A DNA stretch of 64,000 bases from Shinisaurus crocodilurus (lineage: Eukaryota; Chordata; Lepidosauria; Squamata; Shinisauridae), in NCBI GenBank assembly GCA_021292165.1, contig CM037888.1, positions 28,075,140 through 28,139,139 on the forward strand. The letters run 5' to 3'. Of this stretch, positions 9,781 through 19,440 are shown piece after piece. Every line of letters starts with the position of its first letter. Positions within the stretch are counted from its first letter, which is position 1. A model generated the notes under the pieces. It was not told where the DNA came from and ran no database searches. It saw only the letters and a program-made list of their open reading frames with translations. Made by a program: the position numbers and the translations under genes.

Positions 9781-10857
9781 ATTTAATGAAACAATAGGGA
9801 ACGACAGAGAAGCCCCTGCCCAGGTCTGTATCGGTCTCCAGAGTCCCCTGTGCTATCTCAGTTCCTGCCTTTTTTTTTCATGCAGACATCCCTCTTTTGT
9901 TTTCCCATTGCCTGGCCAGCGCGTGTCGGTGCTGTAGCCACCAAGCAAATATTTCTTTTTGTCCGCACCACCCCTCTCTCCCCCCCCACCGCCATCCCAC
10001 CTACTACCCACCACCACATGCCGGCAGCCTGCTTCCTGAAGACCGGAGGTCAACGCCAACCCGCCTGCCGCCCTCTCAGGAAGAGATAGAAGGCCAGCAC
10101 ATGTATACGAGGAAGTCCCTGCAGCTGCCAGATTGTTCTATTCGCAGTTAGCTGGCCAGTGTCGGAGGAGGCCGTAATAGCGACTTCCCATCGGAAGGGC
10201 TTGCTACTTGGAATCGACGGCACGCCAACTCCTCCACGTGCTTGCAGGCGGGGTGGAAGTGCTGGGATCAAAAGATAAGACCCTCTGAACCTGGTCAGAC
10301 ACAAGGCTTTGCCGTTTGAACTCTGGTAGCACTAGAGAGAAAGTTGGAAGCTCTACCCGGTGAGGAGTGTAATTACCCATCTCGGCTGATTGAATAAGCC
10401 CCACGCCCATCTGCCTACCTAGATATTTCTCTCTCTCTCTTTACCTGGAAGAACTGAGGCTACAATAGCCAGCCTGTATAGTTCCATTGCTCACTGCCCA
10501 GAAAGACAGGAAAAGTGGAAACTGGCCCATCCCGACGAGGTTTAGGCAATAATTGTACTTTATGCTTAGGGTGTTTGGGAGGGTGGGGGAGGTGAAGAGA
10601 GAAAACAGGTCTCCTCTCTCTTTTTCTTTTTATAATTGTTGAATGTTCTGCATTGTACAGATACAGCAGATCTTAAGTAAGGTCTGTCCAAACACATAAA
10701 TAATCCACAACTTATATGAATTATGTGCGCAAATATATAATAGGATGCATTCGATTTTGAATCCCTCCTCAGTCAGAACTCACCGTTTCCATAAAGCCAT
10801 TTTGTTCAGCCCTCTAGTTCCCAGATCTTACTATAACTTAGAGGCCTATAACCAAGT
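9456..10857. other. Unassigned unique spacer with (TG)n
   Basis: No gene recognised. A (TG)n run is at 9749-9778, oligo-C at about 9980-9988, and (CT)n at 10430-10442. Overlapping short frames at 9850-10410 on both strands reflect stop-poor GC-richer sequence with no protein motif. Looks single-copy. Confidence 0.4.
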
Positions 10858-11355
10858 TAGGGACAGGCAGATTTGCCAGTTTTGCTTTCTCTCACATTAA
10901 TTTCTTTTTTTGAAATCTCAAGTTCTTTCTCTCCCAAATATGAACTTTGAAAATTTTGCTAAATTCATATCAAAAGCCAACTGAAACAAAATTCTTACCC
11001 ATCTGAACCAGCCAAAAGCAATAGGTACAGCTATTCCCAACATGGAGGCAGCTGTGTTGTACCTGCCTGTCAAGTAGCTGTTAAAGATGAGGAGCCTGCT
11101 AGAAAAAAAGAGATGATAACCCTACTTCAGCACTCATATGGTTGAATACACAGGGATTCAAACCCACAATTTTAAGAGCTAAACACTCAAAATACTAGGC
11201 CTGGATGGATGAATCTGTCAGTTTTGGTTTCTTCCACATTCATTTTTTTTTTTTTTTAATCTCAAGTTCTTTTTGTCCCAATTTTGGAGAAGTTTGTGAA
11301 TTTTGGTAAATTCTTATCAAAACCGAACTGATATGAAATCCTCACCCATCCCTAT
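10858..11355 (+). repeat. Dimeric repeat A-m-A, copy 1
   Basis: Two directly repeated halves, 10858-11040 and 11196-11352, share CAGTTTTG.TTTCT..CACATT, TCTCAAGTTCTTT and AATTTTG.TAAATTC.TATCAAAA. Between them 11041-11195 holds CTGTCAAGTAGCTGTTAAAG, AGGAGCCTGCTAGAAAAAAA and the tRNA-B-box-like GGATTCAAACCC. The same three-part order occurs at 53450-54092. Hence it is a repeating unit, not a local accident. Confidence 0.6.
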
Positions 11356-11476
11356 GTGTTGAACCTTTGATTGTAAGCTAATTGGGGCAGGGACCTCTGC
11401 TCTTGTACTCTGTAAACCACCATGCCCACTCATGGTGCTATATAACTGTGAAATCATAGTAATCAATTATTTTATA

Positions 11477-11575
11477 GAAGCTAGCTTGGGGTAGTGGATA
11501 AGTGTCAGGTAGAACAAGGAGACCGCAGTTCAAAACTCCTGGGTGATTTGGGCTACTCACTTTCCTACAGTCAAA
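11477..11575 (+). mobile_element. tRNA-derived SINE head fragment
   Basis: GAAGCTAGCTTGGGGTAGTG, a B-box-like GCAGTTCAAAACTCC and CTGGGTGATTTGGGCTACTC resemble the 5' half of a tRNA-derived SINE. 3' half lost. Confidence 0.45.
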
Positions 11576-11578
11576 CCT

Positions 11579-12042
11579 ACATAGAAATCATGGAATTATT
11601 GGATTTCAGAGTTAGAAGTGTTTGGGAGGTCATCTAGACCAACCCTCTACTCAATGCAGAAATCTTACAACTGCAACATCCCTGAGAGATGGCCCTCCAG
11701 CCTCTGATTAAATACCACCAGAGATGCAGAGCTCACCACCTCCCAAGGCAGTCTGTTCCACTGTTGAAGGGCTCTTACCATTAAGAAGTTTGTTGTAAAT
11801 TATGTTTAGCCAATATCTGCTTCTCTTCAACGATCTCAACTCATTGGTTCTAGTCCTGCCCTTCGGAGCAACATGGCAGCTCCTAAGATATTCAAAGAGC
11901 ACGATCATGTCTTCCTTTAATCTTCTCTTCTTTAGGCTAAACATGTCCAGATCTTCCCACTGTTCCTCACAGGGCTTGGTTTCCATACCCCTCGCCATCC
12001 TGGTCACCCTCTCCATTTTGTCCACACCAGGAATGTGGTCTT
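11579..12042 (-). mobile_element. CR1 LINE 3' end
   Basis: Minus-strand CR1: on the plus strand it starts at the tail with ATAGAAATCATGGAATTATT, then CATCTAGACCAACCCTC, and continues through CTCACCACCTCCCAAGGCAG and CTTCTCTTCTTTAGGCTAAA to the ORF2 C-terminal region. The minus-strand frame at 11708-12025 encodes the decayed ORF2 end (MERVTRMARGMETKPCEEQ). CR1 copies are commonly 5'-truncated like this. Confidence 0.85.
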
Positions 12043-12659
12043 AGGGCTGAATTCAATTTTAGAGAAGCTCTGGGGGGGGGGCATATTCTAGTGGTCGGCA
12101 GGGCTGAAGGCGAAATGGGATTGGGCCAAAAAAAACCAAAACTATTGCCTATTTAAGCTTAAAGCTCTTGCTACTACTAACTAAGTTTGGGGAGAGGCAT
12201 TTCAACCTTTTAGAATGGGGGGAAAATTTATTTAAGTCAGGAAACCACCAAACAATCAGCAATTGGGGGGAAGGGGTGGGCCAGAAGAAGGGTAGCATGG
12301 CCATCTGAGGAACCCTGGAGGGTTGCATTGGTACCCCAGATGGGCCAGAGTTGGTCCTCGGGTCTACAGCCTTCTTAAAATGGGGCACAATTGGACAAGA
12401 TACTCCAGATATGGGCTGCCAGGGTTGTCGCCCTAAGCCTATTGTGTGAACCCCATTAGATCAAATCATCATTAGTGCGGGCCACACACCTGGTCACGAG
12501 GTCTCCTGTTTCTCTCACTGCTACAAGGATTGCTTGCTTCTTCTTTTTTCCCTACCGAGGAGGTGCGGAATCCACCGGGCTCCGAAAGAGTTAAAAGCAT
12601 GACTAATGTAGGCAAATTCTGAACATGAAAATGAAACCATTTTCTGGAGGTCAGTGCCT
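12043..12659. other. Unassigned spacer
   Basis: Nothing recognised. Contains an oligo-G run at about 12071-12080. Short frames have no motif. Confidence 0.35.
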
Positions 12660-13110
12660 CCACGGTGCTGAAGCTCGGTAAAAAGGTGTAGGAGGGTGAT
12701 GCTGATTAAGACGCCACATGCTGAGTAGGTATCAGCTTAAACACTTTAGCCTGTTACTGGCTCAGCGGGAGGGAGCTGGAGGAACACTTGATTATGAGGC
12801 TATATTTATGCCTTCACTAAGCAGGCTTCTGCAGATTGGGTGCGGAAGAGCAGAGCATGTGATGCGCATTGCCATTGTCTTTGAATTAACCTGAGGTTTC
12901 ACAGATAATTTAGATTTCTGAATATGTGGGTGTCCAGTGCCCATTTACCCGTGGATATGTTAAGGCATAATTGACAATCCAAGTTGCCCGCTATCACTCC
13001 TTGCCTTATTTTAAATGATTCATGGAGCCAGCCAAGTCACATCTAATTAATACATATTTATGGGCATTGGCAATTTAAGTAATAATCGGGCATTGTGAGA
13101 TTCTTCGAGT
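12660..13110. promoter_or_regulatory. Candidate conserved non-coding element
   Basis: Repeat-free AT-rich sequence with several TAAT/ATTA homeodomain-type cores (GAATTAACC, TCTAATTAATACAT, AATTTAAGTAATAATCGG) and no open frame. Such character is common in conserved enhancers of developmental loci. Conservation cannot be seen from one sequence, so this is inference. Confidence 0.2.
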
Positions 13111-13514
13111 TCTGTGTGTGTGAGAGCCTAGGGGGTATATTCTTTTCTGCATTAGAATTCTCATGTGTATCTAGCAGAATTTTTTATTATTATTAAGTTA
13201 TGCCTCTCTCTGTAAGATGCCTCCACCCATGAAATTCTTGTCCTTGGAATTCCAGTTTTATCTGAGGTGGAACCCCAAAACCCACTTTGAATTGTGCTTT
13301 AGGCAAACGTAGGGCAGGGGTGGTAGACCTTTTAAGAACTTTTTGGGGTCAAAATGGAAGAGCTCCCAAAGGACACACAGTTTAATGAAACTGTCCTCTG
13401 CCTCCACCCAATGGCTCACTATTTTCATTGCTACTGCCCCAGAATTTAAGGCCCTAGAAATAGCTGTGATGGCACTCCAAGGAGAGTGGTGGGTGCATTT
13501 TTTTAAAAAAAAAT
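13111..13514. other. Unassigned spacer
   Basis: No gene seen. The overlapping frames at 13258-13717 on both strands encode no known motif. Confidence 0.35.
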
Positions 13515-13935
13515 CCTGTCTAGGCATGGGACAACCAGGGATTCTCAAACTCACCAAGATTCTCCAAACTCCACATCAAAGCTCAGTTTGCCTCACTCCC
13601 ATTTACGTTTGCTGTTTGTTTTTCTTTCCATTCGAATGGGGACATTGGGCATTTCAAATGGGAAATGTATGCATTTCCATGTGCATTTCTCAAAAGTGCA
13701 TATGGTCCCCACATTGACTAAAATTTGAAAATGCATTTTTTTAAAAGGCATTTTGAAGTGCACTTTTACAAAAAAATAATAATATTATAATAATGCATTT
13801 TTTTAAATGTGATCCCAAGCTTGGCATTGTGTGAACTTTTTCCGAAAAATGCACTCCCATCTGTGTTCAGGGTTGCAAATGGGGCAAGTTCTGATTATTT
13901 GTGAACTGAAATGAAATTCTCATACATCCCTGAAT
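13515..13935 (+). repeat. GCATTTTT-rich dispersed element, copy 2
   Basis: Same order as 6917-7800: TAGGCATGGGACAACCAGGGA, GATTCTCCAAACTCCACATC, AATGCATTTTTTTAAAA-type repeats, GTTCAGGGTTGCAAATGGGG, and the GAAATGAAATTCTCATACATCCC end at 13930. It lacks the LINE tail present in copy 1, giving an empty site. Confidence 0.55.
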
Positions 13936-13967
13936 TCCTGTCAAGCTCTAGAATGCAGATAGGAAGC

Positions 13968-14391
13968 AGGGATGTACTTCGAGCCCTACCTGGGCCCGAA
14001 GTTCTCCGCGGCTCGGTCCTCCGTGGCGGCGGCCCGATCCCGCTCTTCTGAGCAGCGCAGAGCATTCTCTGCACCACTCGAGCCGCCGCCGTACCTGCCC
14101 GCCGCCGCTGCTGCCGTACCTGCCTCCTGCTGCCACTGCCGCTGCCACCGCCACTGCTGCCGCCCGTTGCGTTACGTCCGTCACGCTGGACCCCGCACTC
14201 TGTTTTTGGCAGGGGGAACCAGGGCAACCGGAAGTGACGCGATGGGACCAGCGCGGGTGGCACGGCCGGCTCTCCGTGGAGAGGAGAGCTTAAGGTAGGC
14301 CCACGCTCATGAAGGAGAGCCCCCCATGGACACGAGCAGGGCCGTCAGGCCTCACCTCGTGCCCGCGAGAAACTCTCATACATCCCTAATT
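13968..14391. mobile_element. GC-rich MITE, complete copy
   Basis: Left end AGGGATGTAC at 13968, right end CTCATACATCCCTAAT at 14375-14390. The octamer TAGGAAGC flanks at 13960-13967 and 14392-14399, consistent with an 8-bp hAT target duplication if the left end lost about four bases. The interior is a CpG-dense run of CGG/CCG/TGC triplets and holds GGAAGTGACGCGATGGGACC, also seen in variants at 1-190 and 44365-44420. Overlapping GC-rich frames on both strands are non-coding by this reading. Confidence 0.65.
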
Positions 14392-14606
14392 TAGGAAGCA
14401 TTGCCCTCAGCCTCTGATTGCCTCCAATCAGAGGTGAAAGGCAAGTGGAGTCACACTATATGTTAAAATTACATATCTGTTGGGAGACAAATTCTGCCAA
14501 ACATGGCCCCTCCAAGAAATTCCTGATTTGTGTTGCTGATAACTTCCTCCTATAGAAAGTGGAGGAAGGAACTAGAGGATCATCAGCTATCCTTGACCTG
14601 ATTCTA

Positions 14607-15592
14607 ACCAACAGAGACGAGTTAGTGGATAAAATGACAATTTCGGGAACTCTGGGGGAAAGTGACCATGTTATATGTGAGTTCTTGATTCTAAGGCAGT
14701 GATGGCGAACCTATGGCACGGGTGCCACAGCTGGCACGCAGGGACCTCTCTGTGGGCACTCAAGCCATTGGTCACCAGATTGCAAAAAGACTGTCCCCTT
14801 CTGCAAAACACTAATGATTTTGTTCTTTCTCACAGTGTGGAACAGAATGATTTTATTCTAGAATTCCTGTTACAGAATTCTTTTCTACATTGTTATCACA
14901 TTTAAAAGATTTTGAAGAATGATGCACAGAGCATGGCTTGGATGTAAAGCCCTAACAGTTGACCTGAGTGCTGCATGTGTTACTCTCAAACTAACAGAAT
15001 ATGAGCCAAGGTTTGACAAATTACCAGGCCATGCATTGCCAATAGCAAAAATCACATTAATTGTGCAAAGCATGCCCAATGCAAACTTTACCTAATGCAA
15101 GTGTTGCAGTCCAAGAATAAAGTGTTATAAATGTGTTAAGCACATTTAGTTTTCTTGTTTATCTTGCTCATCCTCGTACAGGTTGACTTTACTTTTACTA
15201 ATCTGACACCTGTAGGAGCAGGGAAAGGACTCAGGGTAAAGCTTGCCCCATACAATTTCAGTCTGGCATATAATCATACTACAAGTGAGAATCCCTTATC
15301 AAAAATACAGGTGCCTAATTATTTGAAAAGTTTGTATAAATTCCCTTCAGGCTATTGTACATGTAGTACTATAATAATTTTTTGAGTTGAATTTTTTTTC
15401 AACAAAAAACTGTTTGTATCATGAAAGCTCTGTTATTGTGTTTTTCTTTTAAGACAAAAGGATGTTAATTAGTTTGGACAACTGTATGAGTTGTTTTTCT
15501 ACCAACAGAGACGAGTTTAGTGGATACAAATGACAATTCAGTGAACTCTGGGGGAAAGTGACCATTTTAATGTGGAGTTCTTGATTCTAAGG
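14607..15592. repeat. ~90-bp direct duplication of CR1 flank around the hAT
   Basis: 14607-14696 and 15501-15592 are the same CR1 segment, each starting ACCAACAGAGACGAGTT and ending TTGATTCTAAGG. The pair differs by a few substitutions and small indels. An 8-bp duplication (TTCTAAGG) would be expected for hAT; here the repeated flank is about 11 times longer and lacks the hAT end beside it. Confidence 0.88.
14697..15500 (-). mobile_element. Truncated hAT element inside CR1, same family as 5536-6443
   Basis: Starts CAGTGATGGCGAACCTATGG at 14697, which corresponds to the right end of the 5536-6443 copy, and runs inverted relative to it. It stops at 15500 in GAGTTGTTTTTCT, the equivalent of about 5649 in the other copy, so the last ~113 bases with the second terminal repeat are missing. 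The break joins directly to a second copy of 90 bases of left flank. Confidence 0.9.
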
Positions 15593-17786
15593 GAAGCAAA
15601 AGCTGAGTGTAGCCAAACGCGTACCCTGGATTTTAGGAAAGCCAATTTTAACAAACTCAGAACAATAAGTAAGGTCCCATGGCAAGTGACTCTAATGAGA
15701 AAAGGAGTCCAAGATGGGTGGGAATTTTTAAAAAAGGAAATTCTAAAGGCACAATTACAAACAATTCCCACAAGGAAAAAAGGTAGAGGGCAACAGAAAA
15801 GCCAATGTGGCTTCACAAAAAACTTAGAGAAGACCTGAAAACAAAAAAGGATACATATAGGAAGTGGAAGGAAGGCCAGGCTACAAGGGAAGAGTACAGG
15901 CAGGTAGCACAGAACTGCAGGAATAGTGTCAGGAAGGCTAAAGCTGAGAATGAGCTGAGGCTAGTGAGGGATGCTAAAAACAAAACAAAAAAAGCTTTCT
16001 TCAGATACATGCATAGTAAAAGACAGAGGAAAGAAATGGTGGTTCAACTATGCAATGAGGATGGCAAATTGATAACAGAAGACAAAGAAAAGGCAGAAGT
16101 GTTCAATTCCAACTTCGGCTCGGTCTTCTCCCAAAAGAGAGTTTATGTCTCCCCTGGCAAACCTGAAGTGAAGACTGAAGGGGCAGGATTGCAGCTTGAA
16201 ATTGATAGGCAAATGTTCAAGGAACACTGAATTACTTTGAATGAGTTCCAATCTCTAGGGCCCGTTGGACTGCATCCTAGAGTAACAAAGGAATTCGTAG
16301 AAGAACTCTCACAGAACCACTATTATCTTTGAGAAATCATGGAGGACAGGTGAAGTGCCAGATGACTGGAGGAGGAACCTGGGAACAATGTAATGTTGTT
16401 CCTGTCTTCAAAGAGGGCAAAAAGGAGGAACCTGGGAACTACAGACCAGTCAGTCTGACATCAATCCCTGGGAAAATTCTGGAGCAGATTATCAAGAAGT
16501 GAATCTGGAAGCACCCTCAAAACAATGCAGTGATTACTAGAAACCAACATGGATTTGTCAAGAACAAATCCTGCCAGACCAACCTGATCTCATTTTTTGA
16601 TTGGGTAACCTCCCTTGTGGACTGTGGGAATGCTGTGGACATAATATACCTTGACTTCAGCAAAACTTCGACAAAGTGCCTCATGGTCATGGTATCCTGA
16701 TTAGCAACCTGGCTAAAAGTGGGCTAGATGGAACAACGATCAGGTGGATCCACAGTTGGCTACAGAATCGGACTCAAAGAGTGCTTATCAATGGTACCTT
16801 CTCAAACTGGGGAGAGGTAACAAGCGGAGTACCACAGGGCTAGGTCCTGGGCCCAGTGCTCTTCAACATTTTTATTAATGACTTGGATGAGGATGTGCAG
16901 GGAATCCTTATTAAATTTGTAGATGACACAAAATTGGGTGGAACAGCTAATACTCTGGAAGACAGAAACAAAATTCAAAGTGATTGGCTGGAGTGCTGAA
17001 CTGAAAACCAACAGAATGAAATATAATAGAAATAAGTGCCAAGTGTTGCACCTAGGAAAAAGAAACCAAATGTACTGTTACAGGATGGGGGATACTTGGT
17101 TCAACAATACTACAAGTGAGAAGGATCTTGGAATTGTTGTAGGTCACAAGCTGAATATGAGCCAGTAATGTGATGTGGCTGAAAAAAGGCAAATGCTATT
17201 TCGGGCTGCATTAACAGAAGTATAGCTTCCAAATCACGTGAAATACTAGTTCCCCTCTACTCAGGACTGGTTAGGCCTCAGCTTGAGTACTGCATCCAGT
17301 TCTAGGCACCACACTTTAAGAAGGACGTAGACAAACTGGAGAGGGTTCAGAGGAGGGCAACAAGGATGATCAAGGGACTGGAAACAAGGCCCTATGAGGA
17401 AAGACTGAAAGAACTGGGCATGTTTAGCCTTCAGAAGAGGAGACTGAGGGGAGGCACTCTCCCAGTACTTGAAGGGTTGTCACACAGAGGAGGGCCAGGA
17501 TCTCTTCTCCATCCCAGTTTGCAGGACACGGAATAATGGGCTCAAGTTACAGGAACCCAGATTCCACCTAAACATCAAGAAAAATTTCCTGAATGTTAGA
17601 GCAATAAGACAATGGAACCAACTCCCAAGGGAGGTGGTGGGCTCTCCCACTCTGGAGGCATTCAAGGTGCGGCTGGACAGCCATCTGTCAGGGATGTTTT
17701 AACGTGGATTCCTGCACTAAGCAGGGGGTTGGACTCAATGGCCTGGTAGGCCCCTTCCAACTCTACTTTTCTATGATTTCTATGAT

Positions 17787-18600
17787 GCCATGTCATCACA
17801 TAGCATTATTGTGCAGCCAATCAGAGTGAGGACAATGCGTGCTTCTGCCACTCCAGAGTGAGGGGAAGAGGGAAGAGGGATGGTGCCATCATTTCAACTC
17901 GTGGTAAGTGAGCTGCATGCTCTGCCCTTCCCTGCCACACCCACACAAATATTGTGTGAATGACAGGTCCTATTTTGCAGCATGCAAAAAGCATGGCAAA
18001 GCTTGAGGAAGAATTTCACCTCAGCCCTAGGCAAAATCTAGTAGTGCCCCTGGTTCCAGAAATATTCAGAACCCTGCTGAGAAATGCCATTTGTCTTATC
18101 AGAACTATTTATTTATTTATTTATTCAATTTATATCCCAGCTATACATAAATGCCCTAAGTGGCCGAAGGTGTTAGATGTTGCATCCAACGAGGAACGAA
18201 CCACCTCCACCCATTTGCCTCCAGTTGGCAAAAATCAAATGGCAATTCAAATGCAATTGCTGAATGCATCCCAGAAGAATCACTGGAATTTCTTCCTCAT
18301 CATACTATATTCAGGAATGAATGGAACCACCCTGTTCCGCTCTACCAAAAAAGCAGCCCCAATGCTTCCACAGTAAGAGGGCAGGCAGGGTTTTTCCCAA
18401 CTCCTAACCACATCACAGACATTCAGCCTCAGGATGCAAAACACAATTCACATCCCAGGGGGAGAAGGTTCCTGTTTCTGCAAGGGGTGGGTTAAAAACT
18501 AGAATCTCCTCCTTCTTAGACTGAAGACTTTTGTGATGTGATGGGGGTCTCCTTGCACAGGTGGATGCCCTAACCCTTCTTCCCGGTCCAGTGCCTTAGG
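17787..18600. other. Unassigned spacer with (ATTT)n
   Basis: No gene recognised. (ATTT)n lies at about 18106-18126 beside TTTATATCCCAGCTATAC, which resembles a LINE/SINE 3' end on the minus strand. The overlapping frames at 17960-18495 have no motif. Confidence 0.35.
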
Positions 18601-18733
18601 CAGGGGTGCTTGTGAGACTCCAGATGTTTTTACCTACAACTCCTGTGATCCCTCACCATTGGCTATGCAGGCTAGGGGGCTGATGGGAGTTGTAGGCCAA
18701 AACATCAGGAGGCCCACAGGTTGTCCACACCTG
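18601..18733. mobile_element. Short palindromic hAT-type MITE (1)
   Basis: Imperfect inverted termini CAGGGGTGCTTGTGAG and GTTGTCCACACCTG, with inner inverted CTACAACTCCTGTGATCCC / GGGAGTTGTAGG. Near-identical 8-bp duplications GCCTTAGG (18593-18600) and GTCTTAGG (18734-18741) support hAT-type movement. Confidence 0.8.
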
Positions 18734-18814
18734 GTCTTAGGTCTTTCATGCAGCATGAGGAGGTGTGTTTTTATATTTATTTTTTAAACCTACCCTTCAT
18801 TGCACTGAAGTTAG

Positions 18815-18975
18815 AGAAAAAGGAAGATCCCTTGTAACAAGCCAAACTGTTGGTCCGCATAGCTGAATATTGTTTACACTGATGGTAGCTCTCTAGGGTT
18901 TCATACGGGAGTCTTTTCCTGCCCTTCCTGGAGATGCTGCCAGGGATTGAACTCACTGAGCTACAACCCATCCCC
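18815..18975 (-). mobile_element. tRNA-derived SINE, MIR/CORE-like
   Basis: Contains AACTGTTGGTCCGCATAGC, AATATTGTTTACACTGATGG, CTCTAGGGTTTCATACGGG, CCTGGAGATGCTGCCAGGGA and TTGAACTCACTGAGCTAC. The last part is the inverted B-box/A-box of the tRNA-like head. Same family as 33092, 59281 and 62085. No functional tRNA is predicted. Confidence 0.6.
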
Positions 18976-19079
18976 AAAACTGCAGGGAAGCAGTGGGTTT
19001 TGCATCTACTCTAGAAATGTTTTTCTACCCCATGCTAGAAGCTGCGGTTCCGACTCACCAATTACTATGTTTAGTCTTG

Positions 19080-19440
19080 GCATTTCAAATGCCTCCCATG
19101 GATGTATGGGAATTTTGTTTAAGTTCACTAAACATCAGAACTTGCCTCATTTAGCACAAGCACGGGGTTTTTTGGGGGGGGGCGGAGTTTGAGCTTGTGA
19201 TTGCGTTCGTAAAATGTGTTCAGTAGAAAAATGTGCAATTTAAAAATGTGGGGGATATGCATTTCCACACTTCACCCATTAGGGGAAAAGTATACATTTG
19301 GGTGCGTGCTTCAAAAAATGCACACCTAAATGTGCACTTTTCATTACAACAACAGCAGCAGCAGCTCATATTCAGGAATGAGAATGAGGGAGGCTGAGCT
19401 TTGAGGTGGAACTTGGAGAATGTCGACAAGCTCAACAGCC
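19080..19440 (-). repeat. GCATTTTT-rich dispersed element, copy 3
   Basis: Reverse copy: AAAATGTGCAATTTAAAAATG repeats, ATGCACACCTAAATGTGCAC, then TGAGCTTTGAGGTGGAACTT and GGAGAATGTCGACAAGCTC, which mirror the start of the element at 6917. Includes a (GCA)n patch at 19353-19365. Confidence 0.5.

Larger units (their letters stand above)
14478..17690 (+). pseudogene. CR1 ORF2 (endonuclease + reverse transcriptase), decayed
   Basis: ORF2 normally encodes an APE-type endonuclease and a reverse transcriptase that together copy CR1 RNA into the target site. Visible pieces are [12 protein letters not shown] and SDHVICEFL (endonuclease end, about 14593-14690), the linker KAFFRYMHSKRQRKE (about 15990-16035), GFVKNKSCQTNL (about 16552-16587), DIIYLDFSK (about 16636-16665, followed by a frameshift), NRTQRVLINGTFSNWGEV (about 16766-16818), and FVDDTKLGG at 16916-16942, the catalytic box with Val for the usual Ala. 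The reading frame is broken by several frameshifts and stops, for example TAG at 16841 within PQG*VLGP. The C-terminal part includes [16 protein letters not shown] and [12 protein letters not shown] (about 17520-17640). Dead copy. Confidence 0.88.
14478..17786 (+). mobile_element. Long CR1 LINE, interrupted by an hAT element
   Basis: The CR1 copy runs from the ORF2 endonuclease C-terminal region (14478-14696), is interrupted by 14697-15592, and resumes to its 3' end at 17786, where CTTCCAACTCTACTTTTC is followed by ATGATTTCTATGAT, the CR1 terminal repeat. 5' end missing. A separate 3' copy lies at 29568-30056. Confidence 0.92.

Noticed and set aside
13895..14298. Overlapping GC-rich frames on both strands that look like a 5' exon with a CpG island
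   Set aside because: The block has MITE termini and a flanking 8-bp repeat, and relatives at 1-190 and 44112; no splice or Kozak evidence.
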